Positions 35,101 to 46,939 of a DNA stretch of 64,000 nucleotides are shown piece by piece. The stretch is from NCBI GenBank assembly GCA_001792895.1, contig MARA01000005.1:372001-436000 (forward strand), read 5' to 3'. The notes under the pieces were generated by a model, which saw only the letters and a list, made by a program, of their open reading frames with translations, was not told the DNA's origin and ran no database searches. Numbering within the stretch: the stretch's first letter is position 1; every line of letters starts with the position of its first letter. The translations under genes and the position numbers were made by a program. This stretch comes from Lentinus brumalis. Its lineage: Eukaryota; Basidiomycota; Agaricomycetes; Polyporales; Polyporaceae.

Positions 35101-38048
35101 GCGCAGGGTTGCAAGCAGCCGGCGCAGGCTCGTCCCCATGCATTTGGTGATGGCACCACTTGAGGCTTGCGAGCGGAATTGGCTTGCGATTCTGAGCCAA
35201 GCGTACCAACGCAGTATGCCGCGTGGTGAACGCTCAAGAGAGGAGATCAGAATCAGCGCCATTTCGGAGGAGTGTTTTGAGCTGAGAGGAGGTTCAGGCT
35301 GCCATGCGCACGGAGAGGCCAACAGTTAGAATGCGTAAGGAATGCACCTCTGTCTCGCGTCCTGCATCCGCCGTGTTCACTGCGGGCCGCCGTCCGCTCA
35401 CCGCAAAAATTGGAAGTGCACACGGCGGCTCAGGGTCAGGTAGGCCAAGTAACACCAGAAGCGACACGAACTGGCGTAACCGGTGCTAGGAAGTACGCAT
35501 GCATGGGCAACTCGCGCTATCCATCGTGCGCCGCCGCTCGAGTATGGGCCGTCCTCCAAGTCCTCAGAACTCCAAGTGGACCTCCGCCGGGAGCGTTCAG
35601 GAGACACGCAACAGGCGTTACCCTCGAGGAGTGCACTGGTTGACCAGAGTGGGTGCATGGCCAAGTGTTGCACACGCATGTTTTGCGAACTTGTCTAGAA
35701 CACCATCGAGGGCTAAGATCAGGAAGCCCATTGTCCCCACGCAATTACGGACCTCGAAGCGAGCCGCCATCGCGGAATTGGCACCCTGACCCGATGCAGG
35801 CGCAAACTGCATTTGCAATGGTGTGATATCGCTTCCGGCGGCGGGATGCGCTGTGCGACACACACCCTCGTCGCCGTGTCGCGGTGCGTGGCCGAAACAC
35901 TCCCAATGCTGCTCGCTATACACACGACGGATACCCCGGAGGGTCCGAGAGTGTGGCCAGCACGTCGGAATCAAGCGTGCTGCTTCGTGTCATCCACGCA
36001 CGGGGCTCGAGCAGCCCGTAGCTCCCATGTCGACCGCCGCGACGCCGCATCGCCCAGCCCGAGACTGGAGGATCGAAGCGACAAGCGTTCTCACCAAGAA
36101 CTAAGCGATACGAACGCGAGCGTGAGGAAGCCCGCGCCCATCGCACCTGTATACGCGACCCTGAACCCGGCTTCGCAGATTCGCGAGTGGCTAAGTCGCG
36201 CTTAGCCTTCAACATGGGTCTGGGAAAACGCGAGTGACGTACGAGTTCACGGCCGGCGAAGGCAGGGGAAGCGACGGCACACCTGGCGGCGCACGGGCCA
36301 GCCATCATAGAGCCGCCGCTTCCCCTACATAACCCTCAGCCCGTGCCTGCAATCGTTCCTCAACCCCCATCCATGCCTCACGCGTTCTGTCCATCCGACT
36401 CCCGCTGCCGCTCTAGTCTGCCGCCGCCGCCGCCGTTCGTGAGCTCGTCGCCGTGAGCAACATCGCCGATGACAGTCGTAGTTGCGTTCGTCGCCCGCCG
36501 CGGTGAGTCGCCTCTGCCAACTGACCTTGTCCATGTCTCTCGCACTGACCACGCGCGATAGACGGCCTCTTCTCCCGGACGCGCTCGAGTCCGCAGGTCC
36601 GAGCCTACGCTGAGCATCTGCGTTGACTCTTCAGTTGACGAGTCGAGGCTGACTCTGCCCTCGTGGCCGCAGAGCAACACCGTCACGTCCTCGGTCGGTG
36701 CTGGCATTGACACACTGTGATGCGCTGCCGGGTCAGTATCAGATCATATACACGTAACGCTAGCCTGCTCACCTTCGCATTGACAGGGACCCTGTGCACC
36801 TCCGCTACCCGCTCTCTCCCACCCGTCGCTCCGATGCGCTGTGCGCGTTCGCGTCACAACATGCCGGACTGCCGGTGCAGTTCTATCCGTGGTGAGCTAC
36901 GCTGTTGCTGAGCTCGTTCATCGCGTACTGACTGAGTGCCCGCGTCGTGACCTTTTAGTGATATAAGCGTGTCGCGACAGAGCAAGTGAGGGTGGGCGAC
37001 TCGATGATCTGGTGCAGGGACGACAGTACGTCGATAGAGGTGTGCGGCAACGCAGGCCGCCATCAGTTGCGAGGTAAGACGGGTCCGCCCTCCGACGTGC
37101 TGCATGAGATCTGCGGGGAACGGCACTGTGGTTGCGACAGGGAGACCAGTAAGCATCAAGTACAGGAGACGTAAGACGCAAGACATACTTACTACGCTGG
37201 GGTGTATAGCGGACGAACGGGTTCTCCTGCCGTCGGTACGCGAGCTAGCCGATATTGTGTGCTTGTGGGGATGACCGGAGGGGCGGGCTGTGCTCAGATG
37301 CCGCTGAGGAATGTTGTGCTGCAATCGGTGGGAATGGGTCCGGCGTGATCGGGTAGAGCTCACGAGCTTGAGTCATGGATGCCAAGATGGAGCTGCAGTC
37401 GCAGTAAGAGAGTGAGTATGGACAGTAGCAATGTAATAAAGAAACCGTTATCACCCTGACGTTCGCGTGCGGGCTTGTAGGGTCCCGAGACAGGAGACAG
37501 AGAGACGGGGACTTGGGTGCAAGACCATGTTGGAGATATGTCGGCCGGCGTTCTCGCTGCTGGCAACCGAACAATAGCTGCAAGAGCAACGACAGGACGT
37601 ACGTGCAGTGGTGAACGACGTGACCCGGCGTTGGTCTGCGTCATGGTCGCACAGAGGCTTGGGATGGCACGTAGTACTTACGTGGAGATGGAGAGGCTGA
37701 GATTGGGAATGTCCACAGCGACGGCACACGGGAAGACGTCGAGGTGGCGGAGAACATATAGCATTGGAGGATGTACGATACACGGTGGGAAGCGACTATA
37801 TGCGTCGGGGATGATGTGCAGCTGCAGTAAAGAGAGCGGACTCACGAGAGCGCAGCCAGCGCGACCTTGCGCGCAGCAGCTGCGCGTGGCTTGAGGGCGG
37901 ACGACGGCAAGGAGGGAGGAGGGCGAAAGGAAGGCGACAAAACAGATGTGGAGACCGGAGTGGAAGAGGGCGCGGACGGATAGAAGCGACGCAGGGAAGA
38001 GCGACTTGCAGAGAGAGGGACGCGTCGAGCGGTGTGGCGACACTGGCG
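32151..38048. other. Unit 4 spacer
   Basis: Copy of the spacer with the most private substitutions toward its right end. The minus strand has open stretches of up to 294 codons (33290-34174) without a recognised domain. Confidence 0.5.
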
Positions 38049-38138
38049 GCTGCATGTCAGCATCCGCGCCGTAGTAGTATGACGCGGGCGTGTCCGGTGT
38101 AGCGGCATGCCGTCAAGCGTGCGTTTTTGTGCCTGCAT
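38049..38138 (-). pseudogene. Truncated acyltransferase exon 1, start of the terminal partial unit
   Basis: Fifth copy of the acyltransferase 5' exon, ATG equivalent at 38138, cut at the same base. Confidence 0.85.
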
Positions 38139-39855
38139 GGCGGCGAGAGTCTGGAGGTCGTGGTTTGGGAGCAAGCGAGGCGGAAGTTAATAGCACAGCC
38201 GCCGCTCACAAGCATCTTCTATTCTAGTCCCCGGGCACTTGCATGTGATACTCCTCCTCTCGTGGCAGTCGGGAACTTCTGGTCTGTCGGAATCAGTGCA
38301 GCCCGGGCTCAGAATTCAGTCTTCAGGCGAACAGGATACGAGGGGTCTGTACATAGCTCGCAGCGCGCGGTCGAATCTCGCTTGCGACGATTCAGAGCCC
38401 AAGGACCGCTCAAGTACACCGCCCGAGATGCCATCCCCGACACCGAAGAGGACTTACTCAAGTACTTTCCGTAGAGTACAATTTCCACTACAGTTACCTC
38501 CGCGAGTTGGGTAAATCTTGAGGTCAGGTTTCCGCACTCGGTGATTGTACTAGTACAGCATGGGTCGATTGACAGCGCATCGTCGGGATATCCTTCTTCT
38601 CCTTGATCTCTTGGCGGAGTTTGCGAAGCTCCGTAGGCTGCAGCGTGCCCGAGACGAGCCTGATCGTCTCGCCAGGTCTGCTGCCCGGAACCTCGATGGT
38701 ATGCTCAGGGCCTGCGTGCGTCGCACCCTCAATCCACTCGCCGCCCAACTCCTCGTCAGGGTCGTTGCGATGGCCCAGAAAATTGTTCAACAACTAGTGT
38801 GCGTTCTTCTCTTGGTCGTCGATGATGCGTGTTTTGCCGTGCCGCCCGGGCTTGCATACCACCTTGTGTCTCGGCCAGTCCTGCAGGGACCAAGTAAGTG
38901 ACCGTCAGGACCACACGGGCAAAGCGACATACCCGCTTCTGACACTCCTTGCTGCAGTAGTGCGGCTTGAGGTCCGCAGGGCAGCCCCCTCCGCAGGCCC
39001 TGAGCGCCGCCTTGTGCAGACCCGCCACGTTACAGCCCTCCGCCGCGCAGACATATGCGCCCGGGTTCTTCGCAATTTTCGCCCGCCGGCGCCGTTCCTC
39101 CGCAACGATCTCGTTCTCCCGCTTCTTCAGCGCGTCCCAGAGCGGCCTGAACTCGAGCGCCCAGTCGACCTCTTCTCCAGTGCTGGTGACCTGCACGTCG
39201 GTGCCCCGGATGCGCTCCACGACGTCCTTGACGCCAAACCCGACCCAGAGGACGGCCGGGCTGACGAGTCCGAGCTGCACGCTGTGCGACGCGTGCACCG
39301 CAGCGAAGACGAGCGGCGCGTACGGCGACTCCCCGGCAGGGTTGAACGGCCGCCCGAAACGATGGAGCTCTGCGTGGTCGTCGGCGCGCGCCTCGTCCGT
39401 GTCCAGACGCCACTCGTCCCAGTACGCCTGGGCGGCGGCGGAGTGGGCCTGTGCGCGTATCTCTTCTGGGCCCTGTCGCCAACGTAGTCCGAGCCAGCGG
39501 CGAAGTCGTCCGTGAGCATGTCGAACATGTACAGCGCGCCCTGGAGCGATTTGCGCTTGACGCCGCAGCCGCTGAGGTAGCTACAAAGAGAAGAACGTCA
39601 GCGACGACGTCCAGCGGAGGGCTGGGGCACGTACCGGAAGCCGAGCTCGAGGATGACTTCGGGGTCCTGTTCGCGCTCGAAACGCTCTCCGATCTCCCGG
39701 GTCGGATGGGCGGTCAGGTAGCGCGAACACTCGCGCATCAACTCTTGCATGTCCGGCTGCGCGTCGTACGGAAAGCAGCAGTTTTGTTTGATACTGACGT
39801 ATTCTCCCATGTGCTCGTACATGATCGTGTCGTCGTCTATGCGGTGTATGTTGAG
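38049..39855. repeat. Terminal partial array unit (about 1.8 kb)
   Basis: Homology to units 1-4 runs from the acyltransferase exon remnant to a point inside MYND exon 1 near 39855, where the units switch to spacer. It is the most diverged copy and the only one continuing into unique sequence on the right. Confidence 0.9.
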
Positions 39856-39921
39856 GTGTACTGTCGACCCGGGCGGCTTGCCCTCAGTGGGCTTCCGTGT
39901 CCGCGTCCGCCGTGGTGGCAT
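38524..39921 (-). pseudogene. MYND-type zinc finger gene, terminal copy 5, native 5' end but broken
   Basis: Exons 39921-39635, 39580-38933, 38880-38524. This copy alone has what looks like the original N-terminus, starting MPPRRTRTRKPTEGK, with eight extra codons in exon 1. Exon 2 is 648 bases instead of 649 because of a one-base loss near 39470. In exon 3 a three-base insertion creates an in-frame TAG at 38796-38794, shortly after the finger. The zinc ligands themselves are kept. It is therefore a likely pseudogene, although it retains the ancestral promoter side. The frameshift could be a sequencing error; the stop is harder to dismiss. Confidence 0.75.
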
Positions 39922-40524
39922 TACTTATTCTGCTGCCGTGATTTCTTTACGTCAGCGCATGCATTGCGAGAAAAATATGTTGGATGAGCCCTACGCTGGA
40001 GCTTGACCTGAAGGGTCGAGTTGTGCTGATGGTCGGTGGAGGCAGGTTGGAGGTAGGAAACAAAGTCCGGCACCCGCTGAGCCACCGTCGGGGCGCTTAC
40101 TGGAGACAAAGGGCCTTGCGTGCCGTGCCCATAAACAACTTCAAATGTTACAGAGACTTCTGATTCTCGGATACAAACCATTAGCTACTATGTTGAACGG
40201 GAACGACCACGGGTATCTGATCGACCGTGCACAATGCGGGGAGGGGAGAGACAGCGAAAACAAACCAACATATTCTATAGCTGCATCAGTATTGGATGAG
40301 AGGCGTACAGTACCAGCACCAAAAATGTATCAAGGCACTGCGGATCATGGGCAAGGTCGTAAGAGGAGAGCGAGAACAGGATGGGATGGGATGAGATGGA
40401 CGGATAGCGCTGCACAACACAATTGAACAAAGATGGAACACGGGAGACTAATATGAAACACATGATATACTTAATCCTTCTTCCGATTGACCTTCTCTCG
40501 ACTCGTCTTGTGAGCCGCACACGT
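39922..40524. other. Intergenic between the array and kap123
   Basis: About 600 bases, AT-richer than the coding sequence around it. It holds the presumed native promoter of the MYND gene and the 3' end of the karyopherin transcript. No gene seen. Confidence 0.5.
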
Positions 40525-43500
40525 CTACTGCCCAGGGACAAACGCCGAAAGACCCGCAGCCTGCACCTTCGCAGGCTCCTCGCGGTTCAGCAGGCCGATG
40601 AGCCCGATGAGCTCCGCGCGGATCTCGTCACCGATCTGGTCTTCGCTGGTCGGGTCGAGCACAAACGCGAACACGTGCAGGAGCTTATCGAGGTACGGGT
40701 GCAGGACGGCGGGCTGCGTCTTGAACAGGTGGAAGATGGCGCGGAAGACGGGACGGTTCTCGAGGTAGTCGTTGCGCAGGGGCAGAGCGTCAATGAAGAC
40801 GGGCAGCACCTGGTCGAGAGGGATCGCAGCCGTGTTCTTGACGAGCATCCGTGCGACAGCGCCGACGGCGTTGTCGCGGGCGTTGAACTTCGCTGAGGGC
40901 GAGTCGGGTGCGACGACGAACATTGGCCGGAGCGCAGCGAGGATCTGGAGGTACTGCGGCGAGAGGTCGACGTCGGAGTGCTCGATGAGCAGACCACAGG
41001 CGAAGGCAGCGTTGCATTGCACTTCGGGCTCTTCATCGCTCAACGCGTTGTAGAAGAGGTCCATAAGCTGCTGCGTCCAGGGCGTGATCGCGTTCTTCAT
41101 GCCACCGATGATCTCGGAGAGAGTACCGATGGCAGAGGAGCGATCGCTGAGGGACCGGTTCTTTTTCTGTGAGAGAGGTATCATGTCAACACTAGCCAGA
41201 CAGATCACCGTACGTAGGACTCACGTAGTACTTCATGATAAGAGGAGCGAACTTCTCGTAGCCAGATGCGAAGTCGCCACCAAGAGCAGTGGCGAGAGCA
41301 GCGACAAGGTCACCAGCGGAGGAGATAAGGATGGAGTCGTACTCGGCAGAGTCCTCGGGAACCTCATCCTCCTCGTCCTGATCAGGGTCCTGCTGGCAGG
41401 TCGCCTTCTGCTCGAGGACTTGGACGGCGATGTTCGCGAAGGCATCCGCACCTGTAATGACGTGTCAGCCAACTCGATTGGCGTTTACAAAGTGTTGCAC
41501 TTACGGTTCTCAAGGAACGCGGGGCCGAGCTTGTTGATCGTCTCGGCAAGACCGACGCAGAGACTCGACACGACCTTCCTGCATGACAGAAAAGCAGTCA
41601 GCGATAAGCTCTAAGCTCGGAAGTCAAGGATAAAAATGGGGAAGGTCAGGGAACATAGTTCTGTGATGTGTAGTCTCACGCGCCCGTCGGGCATCGAAGT
41701 GAGCTGAGTTAAATCATTCATCTTGCCGAAGCCGTGTAGAATGTGCGGCCGGATAGAAACGAAACAAAACACGTACTTGTTATCCTCAGTCTCGTACATA
41801 TCGATAAGCTGGGGAATGACGTGGTTGACGAGCTCCTTCACACGCGGGTCGAGAGGCGCAGCGTTCTGAGGCAAAGTCGGTCAGTGACGAACACGCTGTG
41901 CACCTTGACTGGGGACTTACCGCATAGCCGGGTTGCCACTCAGCAGGCTCGCTGAGGTCGTAGAACGTGCGGATAATCTCGAGGAGCGAGTCAGTCGCGC
42001 TCTTACGGATGCCCTCGTAGAAGTGGTTGAGGAGGCCCAAGAGCTCGAGCGTGCACTGCTCAACGTAGGGCAGGAAGTGGCTCTTGGTCGCCGCGAAGAT
42101 CGTGCCGATTGTGTCCGCGGCGATCTCCTTCTCGATGTAAATGCCGCTGCTGACGTCAAGTAGGTCATCGATGTTGACCTCCTCGTCGTCCATGCCCTCG
42201 GCGTCATCCGTGACATTGATAGCGTTGGAGGGGGTCAGGCCAGACGCAAAGTCCGCAGCCGTCTTCGGGTCGCTGACTGTGGGAAAGAGTCAGACGAGGC
42301 TTACATCACGGAGGCAGAACAAGAGGGTGACACGTACTGGTAAGCTGGTCCTCCTCACCGTGGTCAAGCTGCTTGCAGCTCGCGACGAGGGCAGGGACGA
42401 CCTGGGGCAGGTACGGCGCAAACTCGTCGCCAAAGACACGTGCCATGACCCCGAAGAAAAGGAAGCTGCACTCCTTGAGGCGAGCACCGCCGAGCTCGAT
42501 ACCGTTGAAGGCTTGACCCATCATGTCGTTGAAGTACGGGCGGAACGCGTCCTTGCCGACGGACTCAGCGAAAGTGCCAACCGCGTCCATAGTGATGCCG
42601 CGGAGCTCCTGCTCCTCTCCAGGCTCGGTGAGCACAAGGAAGTGCTTGAAGCGCTCCATCGTAGGCTGGAAGTACGGCAAGAACTTCTCCTTCGACGCGT
42701 GGGCAGCGCTACCGATCGCCCCGATGACGACGGACTTGACGGGGATCGGGGCAGTATCGAGCAACCCGACAAGGCGCTCCATGATGAGGTTGAGGTACTG
42801 ATCGATCACGTCGTGCATGATCTCAAGCAACGCGTCGAGAGCAGTACACGCGGAGCGCTGCGTGACGGGATCGTTCACGAGCTGCATCATGGTGGGGACG
42901 AGGACAGCGTGCTTCGCAGCACACTCCTCCTCGAGCCACTCGCACAGACAGCTAACGGCGATACATCCAGCCCGGCGCACGGTACCGTCGCTGTCCTGGA
43001 GGGCAGCCTCGATGATAGGCCAGACCTGGTTCATGAGCGGCGTCATGTACTCGCTGCAACCCTCGACGGAGACGCCGAGAGCAAGCATCGCACCGCGACG
43101 CTGGGCGGGATCCGCAGACGAGAAGTACTGCTGGATCAGCTGACGGAGAGCCGGGAAGACCTGGGTCGGCGGCAGGTTGGTGGCAAGGCAGTCGATGATG
43201 CGAAGGGCAGAACGCGACGGTGAATCATCATCGATGTCCTCGGGCTCCTCCTCGGTCGCGATGGGCATGAGGCCCTCGAGGATAGCAGGCGCAAGGCCAT
43301 GTGACTGGACCTTGGACTTTTTGTACTGGACAGTCCAGTTGAGGGCGTTAAGAGCAAGAGTGCGCAGCTCAGGGTCGTAGTTGCGGTTCGCACCGTAACT
43401 GAGAAGGAACTGGGCCAGCTGGGGAATGTACTGGCTGAGAAGAGGGACCTCGAGGATGAGGAGCGTCTCGAGAACGTCGAATAGCTGGCGCGCCGCGCTC

Positions 43501-45007
43501 TCGTTGCCACCCTCGATTGATTGGCCGATGACGGTCATTATCGATGGCAGAAGGCTTTGGAAGGCTTTCTGCGGGGGCGTCAGCATGATACAGTAGGTGA
43601 TGGAGCGGAACTTACGATGTTCGCCTTGTCATCGGAGTCGATGTACTGCGCAATAACACCGAGAGCACTGCGGTGCCGAGTTTAGACACGAGCGAGCGAC
43701 CGAGACGAGCAAGACAAGACTTACCGAACAGTGGTTACCCGAACCTCGGCACTCTCGGGGTCGTTGAGAAGCTCCCCAAAGAGCTTGAAGAAGCTCTGGA
43801 GATGTGTCTCGAAGCCCTCGACGATTGACTCGAGCACGGTGAACAGGATGTAGATACCGACTTCGCGGTGCACAGCCTGCGGCGACACGCATGTCTGCTG
43901 GACGAAAGGAAGAAGGTTCGGCCAGTGGTCGAGTGGGATCTCAATGGAAGCGATGGCGGCGATGACGCGTGCCGTCGAATGCCGTACGAGGTTGCTGAAC
44001 GGAGGTGAGGACCGATAGCCATCTCTATAGGGCGAATCAACTTACTTTGATTCGGTAAGGACGATCTCGGGGAGCTTGTTTTTGATCTGCTCGCGCTGAT
44101 CCGCCTCGACCTGAAGCCACAAGTCTCCGCTGCTTTGGGAGATGCGTTTCCGGAGTTCAACAGCAGCCAGTTGGCGAACCTAAGGGCGGAGTATATTAGC
44201 TTTACGCCGACCAAGTCGGGCACCGAGAGGGACAGATATAAGGACAACGTAAGACACTCCCCGTCCGCCACAAGTGGTAGCCATTTCTTTGCGGCGTATC
44301 CACTGCAGGCTCTCATTGTTAAGATGCTCGTATGTCTGCTCTGTAAACTTCGTCGCGCATTCACCAGGCGGTGATAGGCCAGGAGTAGTTGGGGCAAGGA
44401 GGGTTTAGGGAAATACCAGGGTGGTTCCGAGGGCGCATGTCTCGGCGCCAGTACGAAGCGAGCGTGAACACGGCCAACATGCACGCGCTCTGACACGAGT
44501 TTATATCGACTCCATATCGGGGTGGAGGGCATAGGGTTCCCTGACCACGCGCGATGCTGACGATGGGCGGGGGATCTTGCGCAGAGGCTGCGAAGCCCTC
44601 CAACGTGCAATGTGTGATCGTAACACCAAAGGCCCAGTGTAGAACATCGTGGAACGGAATGTGAAGAAGGCGCGAGGAAAACAGAAAAAACGAGGACACA
44701 ATCGAAGTAGGAGTACTCACCGCCTGCTCCGGAGAACTAGCAACGATGCTCGCGAGGGCCGGGATACATTGTGGGTTCTTGTAGAACTCCCGGTTGAGTG
44801 TAGTCGTAGCCTGAAAGGTCGACAGAAGTCAAAAACGCGTTCAAACCGCTGATCGACCGAGAAGATCGCTCACCTGCTTCAACTGCACGGTATCGTTCGA
44901 AGTAAACTGGACGAGGAGAGCGTGCAGATTTTGCACAAAAGTGGGCTGAAATCTCAAGGTCAGCGTATGTTCTTCACTTCCTGAGCTGAAAGGATACGAA
45001 CATCCAT
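40525..45007 (-). CDS. kap123: Karyopherin beta of the Kap123/importin-4 family, 12 exons, 1080 residues
   Basis: Exons: 45007-45002, 44945-44874, 44810-44721, 44179-44046, 43994-43725, 43667-43616, 43568-42338, 42276-41921, 41865-41777, 41578-41505, 41451-41225, 41166-40525. All junctions are GT-AG and in phase. The product starts MDPTFVQNLHALLVQFTSND and is a solenoid of HEAT repeats. Examples are AVRQLAAVELRKRI near the N-terminus, AQRRGAMLALGVSVEGCSEY in the middle and FRAIFHLFKTQPAVLHPYLD near the end. An acidic stretch (EEEPEDIDDDSPS) lies about residue 300. Kap123-type importins carry ribosomal proteins and histones into the nucleus under RanGTP control. Length fits the family. Exon 1 encodes only Met-Asp. 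Intron 3 is 541 bases, ten times the others, and intron 9 is 198 bases. Confidence 0.95.
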
Positions 45008-45816
45008 GACTACGGGGATGAAGAGGGGGTAGGAGGAGGGAGTAGGAGCAAGGTAGGAGGAGAAGGAGGAATACTTTGCAAGCGCCCGCTCTTGCCTTTC
45101 CTAACAAAAATTTGGCTGATCGCCAATATAGATCTCCGCCACGTGCTTATCAGCTTAGCCTTGTGCCACGCGATTTACTTACCCGCACTTATCAGAGTTA
45201 TGTGCGGTTATGCTCTCTTACTTACTACCACCTGTAAACCGCCACTCCGTCTCGGTCGACGGAGGAAGACGCTGCCCTGACTGCTGCATCTGTCGAGCAA
45301 GCCTTGCGGTCTCAAGCTCAAGGACAAAGGACGCCGCCGTCATGAACCACTCCGACATCGGAACGATACGCCACTCGTGCTGCTTTGTTTTCTTCGGCGC
45401 CCCCGAACATCTGCTCGCTGTCTTGTGCCGCATTCTACGCCGCCGGAGGTTGTATTCCTATGCATCTCTTCACATCGGTGTGCTTCTAGACCATGGGCCA
45501 CTCACAGCACCGGCTTTCTAGATACTGTCCTCCGCCATCTCAGCTATGCTTCTCCGTCCCGCGCACCGGCACAGGTCCAAGCTAGCTGGGCAACTCTGGG
45601 GCCTCCAATGTGGATCAACTCGGTGCCCCGCTCACCTTTGTCTTCAGCTCTGTGTATAAGTGACGCAGTCCACGTTCAGCTGTGGCCCAGCAACATCCTC
45701 CTCGAGCTCTCAGATACAAACATGCCCCAGCCCCAGCCGCGCCGGTCCCGCCGTACCGTGCCCTGCACGTCTTATTACTCCCGATACCACCTCCGCTCCC
45801 TCCGAAGCCGGCAAGC
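45008..45816. promoter_or_regulatory. Divergent promoter region between kap123 and the small plus-strand gene
   Basis: About 800 bases between two genes that point away from each other. It starts with a purine-rich stretch near 45020-45070, followed by a segment conserved in the second copy (57005-57806). It also contains the small minus-strand open frame listed below. Shared control of the two genes is inferred from layout only. Confidence 0.4.
45218..45433 (-). CDS. Small conserved open frame upstream of kap123
   Basis: ATG at 45433 opens 71 codons starting MRHKTASRCSGAPKKTKQHE. In the duplicate (57423-57211) the first 52 codons are kept, with one Lys-to-Arg change. The sequences then diverge after QMQQSG. 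It could be a small gene, an upstream reading frame of a longer kap123 transcript, or chance. No domain known. Confidence 0.25.
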   Translation of the reverse strand: MRHKTASRCSGAPKKTKQHEWRIVPMSEWFMTAASFVLELETARLARQMQQSGQRLPPSTETEWRFTGGSK

Positions 45817-46373
45817 ATGCGCTACAGGCATCCTATCATCCCACGGAGCCGCGCATCCTCGGTCGCACCGTCCTCCTCTACTTCCACCTCAGCGAGTAGT
45901 ACCGCCTACTCGTCGGATGGACGGAGCCGCGTTTCTCCGCCCGCTCCGTCCTTCTCTTCCTCCCTGTCTGCTTCGGCACGAGCTCCGTACCACTACCACC
46001 CGAGCCGTTCCAGCTCTGAGGACGAGTTCGAGCTGCGACCGAGGCGCCACGCAGCCTCCAGTGATCAGACGACAACGTTCGAGCTGCGACCCCGGCGCCA
46101 CGCAGCCTCCCGCCATCAGACGACGACGTTCTACAATCCTCCACCGTAAGTTGCTCGCCCCGTCGACTCCGGTCGCCGTTCTGACGACTTGCGTATACAC
46201 TGTACAGAAGCTGGACGAACGCTCGTCGCACGTCTTCACGCGATGCGGAGAGGAAGGTCACCCACAGCTTCCACCGCGTTCTCGTGAATGCATGGAAGCG
46301 GGTCACCGGTGCTCTCCGTGGCCCGTCGACCCATGGTGGGCGTGTTCCGGCAGGTTTCGTGATGGTACACTAG
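45817..46373 (+). CDS. Small Ser/Arg-rich protein of unknown function, copy A
   Basis: Two exons, 45817-46145 and 46208-46373, GT-AG intron, 164 residues. The N-terminal half is low complexity, starting MRYRHPIIPRSRASS, rich in Ser, Tyr and Pro. Next comes a 17-residue repeat present twice (unit beginning FELRPRRHAAS). Exon 2 encodes a more ordered basic tail: SWTNARRTSSRDAERKVTHS and FHRVLVNAWKRVTGALRG, ending in FVMVH. The paralogue at 57807 keeps the intron position, frame and stop. Exon 2 differences are mostly silent or single substitutions, good support for a real gene. An upstream in-frame ATG is not excluded. No known domain. Confidence 0.55.
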
Positions 46374-46469
46374 TGTGTGCCGTCGGCTGCGTATCTGAGG
46401 ATGGGGAGCGGGTACTGAAGCTCAAGCTCGAATGAACCGTGACGTACAAGTACGACTGTAACTTGGTGA

Positions 46470-46939
46470 CACCCACGCGCCGTGTCGCCGCGGCGGGCCG
46501 GACGGGTGCGTGTGCCATCCCGATGCAGCAGAAGAGCGAAACTCAGGGAGATCTCTGGGGGCATAGTGGGAGTGCCCTGGGGTGTATAGTGGGAGTGCTG
46601 CGGGGGAGGTGGACGCGGGGGAGGGAGAGGGAGGGACAGCGGGAGAGCAGACTCGGAGACACTCGCAGGAGGGGAGAAGACGGCCTGCATTGTGTTCGTA
46701 GCTACTACAATATATCTCGTGCTACCACACTCCGCGCCGAGCTGTCCTTGCTCGCCCGACACTCGCTCGCCCGCGCACCTGCAGAACTCGCGCCAGACGA
46801 CTTCTCGCGCCGCCGTCTTCTGCGGGGACACCAGTCAGCCGCCAGCATGCAAGAATGCACTCTTGCGGCCTGACCCGCCCGGCGATCCACCCGGGTTCAC
46901 GCGTCCGCCCTGACCGCTCGAGCTCCGAAGACTCACGCC
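46470..46939. other. No gene seen
   Basis: Sequence downstream of copy A. It has a purine-rich stretch on the plus strand near 46595-46680. Open frames in several phases have no motif. Confidence 0.4.

Larger units (their letters stand above)
30433..38048. repeat. Tandem array unit 4 (7616 bases)
   Basis: The left part (30.4-32.0 kb) lacks bases precisely where units 1-3 and the terminal copy differ. The right part (34.7-38.0 kb) has its own substitutions and joins the terminal copy. It shares a block (about 35419-35540) with unit 2. Confidence 0.95.
44867..46469. repeat. Segmental duplication, source copy (kap123 5' end, promoter, small divergent gene)
   Basis: This segment matches 56978-58413. 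Here it is continuous with the whole karyopherin gene, so it is the likely source. The other copy keeps only part of kap123 exon 2 with its splice donor and lacks exon 1 and intron 1. Confidence 0.85.

Noticed and set aside
7442..38048. CRISPR or other short-spaced repeat array
   Set aside because: Repeat period is about 7.6 kb and the units carry eukaryotic intron-containing genes.
44180..44720. snoRNA in kap123 intron 3
   Set aside because: No convincing C and D box pair or H/ACA fold was seen by eye.
45377..46435. 352-codon plus-strand open frame over the small gene copy A
   Set aside because: It is in a different phase from the frame that is conserved, with its intron, in copy B. Composition is Arg/Ser/Pro-rich as expected from a shifted reading.
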